A stretch of 64,000 nucleotides of DNA, taken from assembly GCA_051867655.1 (NCBI GenBank), contig JBJDYV010000018.1:62001-126000 (forward strand), given 5' to 3'. This document shows, piece by piece, positions 26,652-34,710 of this stretch (position 1 is its first letter; every line of letters starts with the position of its first letter). The DNA is from JAJPXI01 sp051867655. Lineage in GTDB: Bacteria; Bacillota; Clostridia; Oscillospirales; Oscillospiraceae. Both the position numbers and the translations under genes were made by a program. Under the pieces are notes generated by a model. It did not search any database. It was given only the letters and a program-made list of their open reading frames with translations, and was not told the DNA's origin.

Positions 26652-26698
26652 ACTGCGCGGAAAGCAAAGACTCCCAGAGTCATTGTTTTCCGCGCAGT
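26652..26698 (+). terminator. Terminator of nth
   Basis: ACTGCGCGGAAAGCAA and TTGTTTTCCGCGCAGT form a long stem with a nested GACTC/GAGTC hairpin, followed by TTCTTTTT. Confidence 0.82.
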
Positions 26699-26745
26699 TT
26701 CTTTTTATCCTCCGCCGCTTTTCTTTTTCATCCCGGAAAAAACTC

Positions 26746-26774
26746 TTGACTTTCCGCCGTGAACCGCGTACAAT
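26746..26774 (+). promoter_or_regulatory. Sigma-A promoter of acpP-fab cluster
   Basis: TTGACT (26746-26751), a 17-nt spacer and TACAAT (26769-26774) form a near-consensus promoter for acpP. Confidence 0.8.
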
Positions 26775-26782
26775 CAGTTCAG

Positions 26783-26799
26783 TTATTTTAATTAAATAA
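26783..26799 (+). promoter_or_regulatory. Candidate operator of fatty-acid cluster
   Basis: The inverted repeat TTATTT-N5-AAATAA lies at the expected transcription start, just after the -10 box. AT-rich dyads of this kind bind MarR-type FabT regulators in other Firmicutes, and a MarR gene ends this cluster. The link is inferred. Confidence 0.45.
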
Positions 26800-26842
26800 T
26801 TTTAAGTAAAAGTTTTTAATCTTTTGAGAAGGAGAATTTCCG

Positions 26843-27076
26843 ATGATTGATTTTGAAACGGTACGCAATGTGATCGCCACGACCCTGTGCTGCGAGGCGG
26901 AGGAAGTGACTCTCGAGGCCACGCTGGCCGATGATCTGGGGGCCGACTCTCTGGCTTCCGTGGAGCTGAACATGGCGCTGGAAGAGGCCACCGGCATTTC
27001 CATCCCCGATGAGGAGCTTCCCAACCTGAAGACCGTCAGCGACATTATGAACTATCTCACCGCACATCAGAATTGA
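26843..27076 (+). CDS. acpP: Acyl carrier protein
   Basis: The 77-residue acidic protein is an acyl carrier protein. The phosphopantetheine serine S36 lies in the GADSLASVEL motif, and the helix II/III sequence (MALEEATGISIPDEELPNLKTVSDIM) is standard. It carries growing acyl chains for fatty-acid synthesis and is the first gene of acpP-fabH-fabF-marR. A stem-loop between acpP and fabH may keep its mRNA level above that of the enzymes. GAGAAGGAGAATTTCCG precedes the ATG. Confidence 0.94.
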   Translation: MIDFETVRNVIATTLCCEAEEVTLEATLADDLGADSLASVELNMALEEATGISIPDEELPNLKTVSDIMNYLTAHQN

Positions 27077-27078
27077 CT

Positions 27079-27108
27079 TACTCCCGTCGGGGCTTTCCGG
27101 CGGGAGTA
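27079..27108 (+). terminator. Intercistronic hairpin acpP/fabH (attenuator)
   Basis: TACTCCCGTCGG and CCGGCGGGAGTA form a 12-bp stem, followed by TTTCC only. It lies 3 nt after the acpP stop. It is probably a partial terminator or mRNA-stabilising hairpin that raises acpP over fabH. Confidence 0.65.
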
Positions 27109-27140
27109 TTTCCATGACCTGAATCCGGCAAGGAGGGCCT

Positions 27141-28088
27141 ATGAACGGAATCAAAATTCGGGGAACGGGGCGCTGTGTCCCCGAACACATCATCACCAAT
27201 GAAATGTTGGCCCAGCAGATGGACACCTCGGACGAATGGATCACCTCCCGTACGGGCATCCGTCGGCGGCACCACTGCACCGGCGAATCGACCTCCGGGC
27301 TCTGTGCGGAGGCCGCCCGGGCCGCCCTGACGAAGGCAGGCGTCTCCCCCGACCAGATCGGGGCCTGCATCGTCGCCACAGTGACGCCGGAGGCCCTTGT
27401 CCCCAGCACCGCCTGCGTCCTGCAGCGGGAGCTGGGGCTGCCCGACGACATACCCTGCTTTGACCTGAACGCCGCCTGTACCGGCTTTCTGTTCGCCCTG
27501 CACACCATGGAGTGCCTGCTGAACGCCTCGCCCCGAAAGTTCGGCCTGGTGGTCGGGGGCGAGGCCCTGAGCCGGCGGATCAACTGGGATGACCGGGGCA
27601 CCTGCATCCTCTTCGGCGACGGCGCGGGCGCCGCTGTGGTGGAGTGCCGGGAGGGTTGGCCGTCCATCGGGGCTGTTCTGGGCTGCCATGGAGACGATGA
27701 GCTTCTGCATCTGGCCGGTCCCGGCTCGGAGGAACCCGGCCTGATCGCCATGGAGGGCACCAAGGTCTTCAAATTTGCCGTTCAGGCCGTGCCCTGGTGC
27801 ATCGACCGGGTTTTGGAGCGCCACGGCATGACCATGGAAGAGGTGGACTTCTTTGTGTTCCACCAGGCCAACGCCCGCATCATCGACCTGGCGGCCCGGA
27901 AATACGCCATCCCGCCGGAGAAGTATTACAAAAACCTGGACGAGTACGGCAACACCTCCGCCGCCAGCATCCCTCTGGTGCTCAGCGAGCTGGAGGAGCA
28001 AGGCAAGGTCGGCCCCGGCAGCCGGGTGGTGGTCGTGGGCTTCGGCGGCGGCCTGACCTGGGGCGGGGCTCTGGTCGAATTTGTGTAA
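27141..28088 (+). CDS. fabH: 3-oxoacyl-ACP synthase III
   Basis: FabH condenses acetyl-CoA (or another short acyl-CoA) with malonyl-ACP to start fatty-acid synthesis. The catalytic triad is visible: Cys113 (AACTGF), His241 (FHQAN) and Asn271 (GNTSAAS). DEWITSRTGIRRR is the typical N-terminal block. The 315-residue length is normal. AAGGAGGGCCT sets the ATG. It is followed 21 nt later by fabF. Confidence 0.96.
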   Translation: MNGIKIRGTGRCVPEHIITNEMLAQQMDTSDEWITSRTGIRRRHHCTGESTSGLCAEAARAALTKAGVSPDQIGACIVATVTPEALVPSTACVLQRELGLPDDIPCFDLNAACTGFLFALHTMECLLNASPRKFGLVVGGEALSRRINWDDRGTCILFGDGAGAAVVECREGWPSIGAVLGCHGDDELLHLAGPGSEEPGLIAMEGTKVFKFAVQAVPWCIDRVLERHGMTMEEVDFFVFHQANARIIDLAARKYAIPPEKYYKNLDEYGNTSAASIPLVLSELEEQGKVGPGSRVVVVGFGGGLTWGGALVEFV

Positions 28089-28109
28089 GGCAGCGGGAGG
28101 AATACATCT

Positions 28110-29351
28110 ATGAACAAACGACGTGTGGTAATTACGGGCCTGGGCGCCATCACCCCTCTGGGGCTGAACATGGCCGACAGCTGGAAGGCCGTGCAGAAGG
28201 GCGTGTGCGGCATCGCCCCCATCACCTGCTTTGATGCGGCGCAGCAGAAGGTGAAGCTGGCCGCTGAGGTCAAGGGCTTTGTTCCCGGGGAGTTTCTGAG
28301 CAAACAGGAGGCCAAGCGCATGGGGCGCTTCACCCAGTTTGCCGCGGCGGCCGCCCGGGAAGCTTTGAACGACGCCGGCTTCCAAACGGAGCAGGCCGAC
28401 CCCGACCGCTGCGGCGTCATCGTGTCCAGCGGCATCGGCGGCCAGGCCATTACCGAGGCGGAACACGCCCGGGGGCTGGAGCGCGGCTGGGACAAGGTCT
28501 CCCCTTTTTATATCCCCACCGCCATCTGCAACATGGCCGCCGGGCAGATCGCCATTAACGCGGGCTTCCGGGGCATGTGCAGCTGCCCGGTGACCGCCTG
28601 CGCCGGCGGCACCAACGCCGTGGGCGACGCCTTTCACTACATCCGGGACGGCTACGCTGAGGTCATGCTCTGCGGCGGAACCGAGGCCAGCATTACCCCC
28701 CTTTCCCTGGGCGGCTTCACCTCCATGCGGGCACTGACCCTGACGGAAGACCCGGAGCGCGCCTCCATCCCCTTCGACGCCGAGCGCAGCGGCTTCGTCA
28801 TGGGCGAGGGCGCCGCCATTCTGCTTCTGGAGGAGCTGGAGCACGCCCGCAGGCGCGGCGCGCATATTTACGCGGAGGTCGTAGGCTACGGCGCCACCTG
28901 TGACGCCTATCACATGACCGCCCCCGCGCCCGACGGCAGCGGCGGAGCTAAAGCTATGACCGCGGCGCTGGCGGACGGCGGGGTCAGCGCGGAAGCGGTG
29001 GACTACATCAACGCCCACGGCACCTCCACCCCGCTCAACGACGCGGGCGAGACCGCCGCCGTGAAGACCGCATTCGGCCCCCACGCCTACAAACTGATGA
29101 TCAGCTCCACCAAATCCATGACCGGCCATATGCTGGGCGCCGCCGGCGCGGTGGAGGCTGCGTTCACCGCCCTCGCGCTGCGGGACGGCTTTGTTCCGGC
29201 CACGATTAATTACCGGGTGCCGGATGAGCAGTGCAATCTGGACGTGGTGCCCAACGAGGGCCGCCGGGCTGACCTGCGCTATGCCATGTCCAATTCCCTG
29301 GGCTTTGGCGGGCACAATGCCAGTCTGCTCCTGAAAAAGTGGGAGGGCTGA
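28110..29351 (+). CDS. fabF: 3-oxoacyl-ACP synthase II
   Basis: FabF elongates acyl-ACP with malonyl-ACP. The CHH active site is Cys164 (VTACAGGTNA), His303 (NAHGTSTPLND) and His340 (KSMTGHMLGAAGA). The usual ACATG around the cysteine is ACAGG here, as in some Clostridia. The 413-residue length is normal. No fabD, fabG, fabZ, fabK or acc gene follows, so the remaining steps are encoded elsewhere. Confidence 0.95.
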   Translation: MNKRRVVITGLGAITPLGLNMADSWKAVQKGVCGIAPITCFDAAQQKVKLAAEVKGFVPGEFLSKQEAKRMGRFTQFAAAAAREALNDAGFQTEQADPDRCGVIVSSGIGGQAITEAEHARGLERGWDKVSPFYIPTAICNMAAGQIAINAGFRGMCSCPVTACAGGTNAVGDAFHYIRDGYAEVMLCGGTEASITPLSLGGFTSMRALTLTEDPERASIPFDAERSGFVMGEGAAILLLEELEHARRRGAHIYAEVVGYGATCDAYHMTAPAPDGSGGAKAMTAALADGGVSAEAVDYINAHGTSTPLNDAGETAAVKTAFGPHAYKLMISSTKSMTGHMLGAAGAVEAAFTALALRDGFVPATINYRVPDEQCNLDVVPNEGRRADLRYAMSNSLGFGGHNASLLLKKWEG

Positions 29352-29359
29352 AATTTTCA

Positions 29360-29388
29360 TTGCTGTTTTTCCGCAAAATTGGTATACT
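29360..29388 (+). promoter_or_regulatory. Sigma-A promoter of marR
   Basis: TTGCTG (29360-29365), 17 nt, then TATACT (29383-29388) lie between fabF and the MarR gene, allowing separate expression. Confidence 0.55.
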
Positions 29389-29418
29389 GTAAAAAATACG
29401 GGAAGGTGAGCGGACACA

Positions 29419-29877
29419 ATGTTAAAAGACGCCTTTTTTACGGTGTATACCAAGTTCAAGCTGCATTTTTATAAGGAGATCTTTCAGCGTTTTCAAAGCC
29501 GTGAGGCCAGCCTGACCACGGTGGAGACCTTCTGCGTGGAAAGCATTATGGCTCTGGGCAGCCCGACAGTCAACGAGTTTGCCTCCTTTATGTGCATCTC
29601 CCCGCCCAACGCCGCCTATAAGGTCAACAGCCTGATCAAAAAGGGGTACATCAACAAGATCCAGTCGGAAACCGACCGCAGAGAGTACCACCTGGAGGTT
29701 ACGCAGAAGTACATTGATTACTACAACATCAGCACCACCTATGTGACACAGGTCATGGACCGCATTTCCGAGCGCTTCAGTGCCCAGGACTGCAAGAAGC
29801 TGGAGGAAATGCTGTTCATCGTCAGCCGCGAGTTGATGCCCGAGGTGGATATCCCGGAAGTGCGCGTTCCCGAGTAA
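29419..29877 (+). CDS. MarR-family transcriptional regulator
   Basis: The 152-residue protein is a winged-helix MarR-type regulator. The recognition region is VNEFASFMCISPPNAAYKVNSLIKKGYINKIQSETDRREYHLEVT, about residues 51-95. It lies just after fabF, where FabT-like repressors of fatty-acid genes are often found. It may therefore bind the dyad at 26783-26799. It has its own promoter and a terminator. The ligand is unknown; long-chain acyl-ACP is the FabT precedent. Confidence 0.85.
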   Translation: MLKDAFFTVYTKFKLHFYKEIFQRFQSREASLTTVETFCVESIMALGSPTVNEFASFMCISPPNAAYKVNSLIKKGYINKIQSETDRREYHLEVTQKYIDYYNISTTYVTQVMDRISERFSAQDCKKLEEMLFIVSRELMPEVDIPEVRVPE

Positions 29878-29932
29878 TCGTTGAAGGCGGTCCCCGGCAG
29901 ACAAAGTAATGCACGAACAAAATCTCCCCTTC

Positions 29933-29964
29933 GCTGGGTCTCAGAAATGAGGCCCAGCTTTTTT
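29933..29964 (+). terminator. Terminator of fab/marR cluster
   Basis: GCTGGGTCTCA and TGAGGCCCAGC with a GAA loop are followed by TTTTTT. Confidence 0.85.
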
Positions 29965-30019
29965 GTCACATTTCAGCCATATTTGTGCTTCTTTGTTTAT
30001 ACAGTATAACCATTATTTA

Positions 30020-30049
30020 TTGGACAGCACGCGGTCCTATTTGTATAAT
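30020..30049 (+). promoter_or_regulatory. Promoter of secreted stalk-like protein
   Basis: TTGGAC (30020-30025), 18 nt, then TATAAT (30044-30049). About 75 nt of 5' leader follows before AGGAGGAGAAAAATC and the ATG at 30130. Confidence 0.65.
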
Positions 30050-30129
30050 CTGTACAACCCCAATATTCAGGGCCTTGTTTCCGACCGACAGAGCCCGCAG
30101 GAAGAAAAGAGTTTAGGAGGAGAAAAATC

Positions 30130-32511
30130 ATGAAACGCTTATCCAAGTATCTGGCAGCTGTTCTTGCACTTGCCCTTCTTGCGACACCAGTGCTGGCAGC
30201 CCAAACAGTGAGAACCACCCAGGCCACGCTGACCTACAGTGACATCGCGATCATTGTCGACGGCAAAGAGATCATCCCGCAGGATGTGAACGGGCAATCC
30301 ACGGAGCCCTTTTCCATCAACGGCACCGTCTACCTTCCCATCCGGGCGATTTCCGAGGCGATCGGCTATGACGTGAGATGGGACGAAGCTGCGAATGCGG
30401 TTGTGGTGACGACCAAGACCAACGGCGCATGGTACAGCTTCCAGAACAACGGCGTGATCGATATCACCGATGCCTCCATGGATTCGTATTTCAAAGAGGG
30501 CACCGCTTTGACCGGTGTGGAGGCCCTGCTGGATGCCGGCCGGGTCTATGTCAACAACCAGCAGGTACCGGCTTCCGCGAACGATACCGACGCCTTTGTC
30601 ATCAACGGCTTCCCCAGCCTGTGGAAAACCGGTGAAAACACTTGGGCGTACAGCGTCCATAAACTGTACAGCGGAACGGACCTGACCTTTGAGGAGGCCC
30701 GTCTCGGGTTTATTCAGGGCATCTCCAAAATGCGCGGTCTGACCATGGAGCTGTACAGCGAGGACGGGGTTTCCGCGGACAGAATGGAAACTACCATCAA
30801 GGAGAGCACCCTGGTCAACAGTATGACGATCAACAGCACAAGCACGACCATCACCCGCTACGACTTCGCCCTGGCCACCGATGAGGACCGCCCGGACGTA
30901 AACGAAGTGGAGTTCCCCACCAAGAACGTGGACCCGGATCTGAAGGTAGGCGATATCGCCCTGTACTGGTATGACGGTTCCGAGTGGCACATCCAGCGTG
31001 CCGTGGCCGAGACTGGTATCCTGGTCAGCGGCACGGGCGAAGAAAAGTTTGTCATGAACGGAACGGCTCACTCCGACGCCCTCATTACCCGCTATAACCT
31101 TCAGGCAGCGAACCGGACCTCTCAGTTCCTGACGGGCCATACCAATTTGGGGCTGACGGATATTCCTGTGACCATGTGGTCTACCGAGACCGGCTTCCCC
31201 ATCGGCTTTACCCGTGGGGACGGCGACGCCCGCACCGCGCTGGAGACCGCCGTCATCAATGCCCGCAATATCGGCAGCGGCTACAAGATCAGCGCTGACG
31301 GTTCCGATGTTCTCACCACAGAGTCCTGGGTGACGCAGGAGACCATGGACGCCTATGTCGCCGCGATCAACGCAGCAGAGGCTGTCCTGGACAATTCCGG
31401 CGCCACCAACATTGACCTGGATATGGCGATTTACAACCTGTCCAGCGCTTTAGGCTCCGCCACCGGGCGCCAGCCCTCCGGTCTGCTCGGCAATGCCAAG
31501 CAGGGCAGCATGCCTGTTTTGGCCTCTATCCAGGAGACCGGAAGCACCCCCATTACCGACGCTTCCTACGATAAATACTTCAAGGGCACCGCTGCCGAAG
31601 GCGTGAAGGAGATTCTGAACGCGGGCAAGTTCTTTGTCAACGGTTTCGCACTTCCCGCCACGGAAAGCGAATTCAATATCAACCTGGGCTTTATCACTCT
31701 GGTCAAAACCGCCGATGGCAGCTGGTCCAGCAGTGTCCATAAGGGAAATACCAGCGACCCCACCTTTGAGGAGGCCCGCCTGAAGCTTGCGGAAGGGCTG
31801 ACCAAGTTCGCCGGACTGTATGTAAACCTGTTTGACGATAATGGAGACGGTTTTGCAGACCGGATCGAAACCACGGTGAAGCAAAGCGTCCGCGTGGATC
31901 AGCTCATTGTGGACGGCGACAGCGTCAAAATCGACCGCACCAATTTTGAAGTGGCAGTGAAAGAAGGTGCGGAAGAGGTCAATGATGTGGTCTTCCCCGC
32001 CTCGCATGTGGATCCGACTCTGAAGGCAGGCGACGTCGGCCTGTACTGGGAGACCCCCGACGGCTTCTACATTGATCGCTGCGCCAGCAAGATTGGCCGC
32101 CTCACCGAGGGCACAGACCACGGTTACTATGTGTTTGACGGCGTACGATATGAGGATATTGGCGGCGTGACCAAGTACCACCTGGCCAAAGCCAACCGCC
32201 CCGGCCAGTTCCTGGAAGCCATGCGCACCCTTGGCCTGCTGGGTCAGATAGACGTGATCGCGTGGACCGTTGGCGATTACCAGATTGCCAGCTTCTCCAA
32301 CATTGATTCGGCCGCCGTCCTGAGTCAGGGCATCGCGGCAGCCAGCGCCGCAATAAACACCGCCGGCGCAAGTGCCGACTCGCTGGCCGCTCTGAGTGCA
32401 CAAATTGCCGCGGCAAACACCGCTCTGGCCAACAGCACCTCTACCAGCGCCGACCTGGACAGAGCGTTCTATGAACTCGCTCTCGCCGTGGATGCGCTTG
32501 CGGCCGCCTGA
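30130..32511 (+). CDS. Secreted duplicated protein with CuAO-N stalk domain
   Basis: The 793-residue protein has a signal peptide (about 1-24, VLALALLATPVLAAQ). A copper amine oxidase N-like stalk domain follows (about 38-97, with INGTVYLPIRAISEAIGYDVRWDEAANAVVV). After it come two homologous units of about 270 residues (about 100-375 and 470-735). Shared blocks include FEEARL, RMETT/RIETT-VK-S, YLWE/YWYD and T-YxLxxANRxxQFL. Helical Ala-rich segments end each unit. No catalytic motif, sortase signal or membrane anchor was seen. It may bind a surface ligand or metal, but this is not established. Confidence 0.78.
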   Translation: MKRLSKYLAAVLALALLATPVLAAQTVRTTQATLTYSDIAIIVDGKEIIPQDVNGQSTEPFSINGTVYLPIRAISEAIGYDVRWDEAANAVVVTTKTNGAWYSFQNNGVIDITDASMDSYFKEGTALTGVEALLDAGRVYVNNQQVPASANDTDAFVINGFPSLWKTGENTWAYSVHKLYSGTDLTFEEARLGFIQGISKMRGLTMELYSEDGVSADRMETTIKESTLVNSMTINSTSTTITRYDFALATDEDRPDVNEVEFPTKNVDPDLKVGDIALYWYDGSEWHIQRAVAETGILVSGTGEEKFVMNGTAHSDALITRYNLQAANRTSQFLTGHTNLGLTDIPVTMWSTETGFPIGFTRGDGDARTALETAVINARNIGSGYKISADGSDVLTTESWVTQETMDAYVAAINAAEAVLDNSGATNIDLDMAIYNLSSALGSATGRQPSGLLGNAKQGSMPVLASIQETGSTPITDASYDKYFKGTAAEGVKEILNAGKFFVNGFALPATESEFNINLGFITLVKTADGSWSSSVHKGNTSDPTFEEARLKLAEGLTKFAGLYVNLFDDNGDGFADRIETTVKQSVRVDQLIVDGDSVKIDRTNFEVAVKEGAEEVNDVVFPASHVDPTLKAGDVGLYWETPDGFYIDRCASKIGRLTEGTDHGYYVFDGVRYEDIGGVTKYHLAKANRPGQFLEAMRTLGLLGQIDVIAWTVGDYQIASFSNIDSAAVLSQGIAAASAAINTAGASADSLAALSAQIAAANTALANSTSTSADLDRAFYELALAVDALAAA

Positions 32512-32584
32512 CATTTCCGCAAGGCTATCTGCGTCAAGCTGCTGAATTACGTTTCAGCCGCCCAACCGCGCATATATACAAAAG

Positions 32585-32626
32585 CGGACCCCCGCAGCCC
32601 ACATTTCTGTGGGCCGTGGGGGTCCG
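32585..32626 (+). terminator. Terminator of stalk-like gene
   Basis: CGGACCCCC and GGGGGTCCG flank an inner CCAC/GTGG hairpin, about 75 nt after the stop. The T tract is weak. Confidence 0.6.
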
Positions 32627-32657
32627 TGTTCTGTGAACACCGGAATGGCAAGAAGAA

Positions 32658-32683
32658 GCGGCACGGCCCAAGGGCCGTGCCGC
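32658..32683. terminator. GC-rich hairpin (likely terminator of lysR on minus strand)
   Basis: GCGGCACGGCCC-AA-GGGCCGTGCCGC is a 12-bp perfect stem with a 2-nt centre, placed between convergent genes. A U-rich stretch is missing on either side, so the assignment is tentative. Confidence 0.5.
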
Positions 32684-32724
32684 GGAGAATACTTTAAAAT
32701 TTCTCTTTCTTCTTTCCTGGCTGC

Positions 32725-33594
32725 TTAATCATCGGTATGAGGAGCCGTACTGATCAGGTAATCGATCAAATTCTGCTGCTCCGTGGTCAAATCGTTCTTT
32801 CGATTCCAGGCTACCACCAGATCGCAATAGAGCGGCGGGGACAGTGGAACGCTGTTGGGACCGGCAATATGCTTGGGTGCGAGGGCCACCCCCTGCCCGC
32901 GATGGGCCAACTGAACATTGCCGTCCGGGAACCCGTCATGCAGCAGCTTGTGGGCTTCCACGCCGTGGTCCTCCAGATACATTCGGATATGCCCGGGGAC
33001 GGAGGTCACTTTGGAAAAGATCAGCGTCTCCCCCTGCAGCATCTCCGGCGTGATCGTGTCGCAGCTATGGAAGCGGTGTTCCGGCGAGAAAGCGGCATAC
33101 AGCTCCACCCTCGTATATTCTCTTTGCTCCAGCAGGGGATTGACGATATCCTTACTGAAAATACCCACATCAATGCTGCGATCCGCCAGGCCCTTTGCAA
33201 TCGCCGCATGGCCTTTTTGCAGCAGATGCAGCGTAATGGTCTTGTTGCGCACCACATAATTGGAGAGCAGCTCCGGCAAAAGCGCCGGACACATGGTAAA
33301 CGGAATCGCCAGACGGATCACCTCGCGCTTTTTGAAAAAGCCGGCGTTCAGCTCCTGGCGCATATCGGTCACTTCGTTGTGGATGGCAATGGCGTGCTTG
33401 AGCACCGTCTCCCCCATCTGGGTCAGCGAAAAGGCCTTGCTGTCCCGATCGATCAGCTCAACGTTATATTCTTCCTCCAGCTTTTTGACCGCCATGGAAA
33501 CTGCAGGCTGCGTTACCATCAGCTCCTCTGACGCGCTGGTAAAATTTCCGTATTTGCACAGAATACGAAAATACTCCAACTGGTAAAGTTCCAT
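32725..33594 (-). CDS. LysR-family regulator (paralog 1)
   Basis: The 289-residue protein has an N-terminal LysR helix-turn-helix (MELYQLEYFRILCKYGNFTSASEELMVTQPAVSMAVKKLE) and a periplasmic-binding-type effector domain (about 90-280). Its closest relative in the window is the LysR at 42649; both share MELYQLEYFR and the C-terminal PLSPPLY motif. The ATG at 33594 is preferred to an upstream one. It sits next to the opp operon and probably controls it or the whole island. The effector is unknown. Confidence 0.88.
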   Translation of the reverse strand: MELYQLEYFRILCKYGNFTSASEELMVTQPAVSMAVKKLEEEYNVELIDRDSKAFSLTQMGETVLKHAIAIHNEVTDMRQELNAGFFKKREVIRLAIPFTMCPALLPELLSNYVVRNKTITLHLLQKGHAAIAKGLADRSIDVGIFSKDIVNPLLEQREYTRVELYAAFSPEHRFHSCDTITPEMLQGETLIFSKVTSVPGHIRMYLEDHGVEAHKLLHDGFPDGNVQLAHRGQGVALAPKHIAGPNSVPLSPPLYCDLVVAWNRKNDLTTEQQNLIDYLISTAPHTDD

Positions 33595-33670
33595 TGCTCC
33601 ACATCCTTTTCCCGCTCCGGCATAACCGATCCGCATATCAACACACATCTACGGCTGTTCAGTCGACATA

Positions 33671-33700
33671 ATTATAGCACAAAAACAGCAAAAACGTCAA
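33671..33700 (-). promoter_or_regulatory. Sigma-A promoter of lysR1
   Basis: Minus-strand TTGACG (33695-33700), 18 nt, then TATAAT (33671-33676). The -35 overlaps the first bases of the opp terminator stem. Confidence 0.65.
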
Positions 33701-33730
33701 CAAAGCTCCGGCCTTCACCGGAGCTTTGTT
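33699..33730 (-). terminator. Terminator of opp operon
   Basis: AACAAAGCTCCGG and CCGGAGCTTTGTT form a 13-bp perfect stem with a 6-nt loop, 38 nt after the oppF stop. GTTTTTGC follows on the minus strand. Confidence 0.8.
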
Positions 33731-33767
33731 GGAAAAAATTGAATTCTCTCAAGGCATATATGCGCCC

Positions 33768-34709
33768 TCAGTTGACCTTGCAGCACTGCACGAAATGTCC
33801 TGGTGACACTTCCCGCAGTTCCTGCGGCTTCAGGCACTCCTCCGTGGCATAGGGGCAGCGCTTCGCAAACCGGCAGCCGGGCTTCGGCTCAACGGGAGAG
33901 GTCAGCTCACCCTTGATCAGGATGCGCTCCTTTTTCTGGTGAATATCCGTAGAGGGAATCGCAGAGAGCAGCGCCTGTGTATAGGGATGCAGGGGATGCT
34001 CAAACAGCTCCTCGCTCTCGCAGGTCTCCACCAGCTGGCCCAGATACATGACGCTGATGGTGTCGGAAATGTGGCGGACCACCGACAGATCGTGGGTCAC
34101 GAACATGTAAGTCAGGCCCTTATCAGCCTGCAGATCCTGCAGTAGATTCAAAACCTGTGCCTGAATGGACACGTCCAGAGCGGACACGGGCTCGTCACAC
34201 ACCACGAACTTGGGGTCCATTGCCAGGGCGCGGGCAATACACACACGCTGGCGGCGGCCGCCGTCCATCTCATGGGGGTAGGACAGCCGCAGACGGCGGG
34301 CGATGCCCACCATGTCCATCAGCTTGGTGATCTCGTCATTCACTGTGGCCCGGGTGGCCTGACCGGAGCGCAGCAGCACTTCCTTCAGGGTATCCTCCAC
34401 CGTGAAGCGGGGGTTAACAGAGGAGAACGGGTCCTGGAAAATGATCTGCATATTCTTGCGCAGTTCCTTCAGCTGGCGGGACTTCAGATGCGTGACGTCC
34501 TTGCCTTCGTAATAGATACTGCCGCCGGTACTCTCCAGCAGGTGGATGATCGTACGGCCCAGCGTGGACTTTCCGCATCCGGACTCGCCGACCACGCCCA
34601 TGGTTTTGCCCTGCTCAAAGGACATGGTGACATCGTCCACCGCGTGGAGCATTCCCCCCGGGGTATCGAAATACTTTTTCAGTCCTTTAATTTCAACTAA
34701 AGCAGCCAT
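33768..34709 (-). CDS. Oligopeptide/dipeptide-type ABC transporter ATPase (OppF)
   Basis: The 313-residue ATPase energises the Opp-type importer. Walker A is GESGCGKST (about 40-48), Walker B is FVVCDEPVSALD, and the H-loop is MFVTHDL. The family-specific C-terminal cysteine motif (CRFAKRCPYATEEC) is present. The ABC signature reads MDGGRRQRV instead of LSGGQ, an unusual but not unknown variant. It is last in oppA-B-C-D-F, 1 nt after oppD. Substrate class is set by OppA, not by this subunit. Confidence 0.92.
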   Translation of the reverse strand: MAALVEIKGLKKYFDTPGGMLHAVDDVTMSFEQGKTMGVVGESGCGKSTLGRTIIHLLESTGGSIYYEGKDVTHLKSRQLKELRKNMQIIFQDPFSSVNPRFTVEDTLKEVLLRSGQATRATVNDEITKLMDMVGIARRLRLSYPHEMDGGRRQRVCIARALAMDPKFVVCDEPVSALDVSIQAQVLNLLQDLQADKGLTYMFVTHDLSVVRHISDTISVMYLGQLVETCESEELFEHPLHPYTQALLSAIPSTDIHQKKERILIKGELTSPVEPKPGCRFAKRCPYATEECLKPQELREVSPGHFVQCCKVN

Positions 34710-34710
34710 G

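Noticed and set aside
27078..29459. A 793-codon open frame antisense to fabH and fabF
   Set aside because: It is the mirror of high-GC genes with strong catalytic motifs on the plus strand. Its own translation is low-complexity and matches no family.
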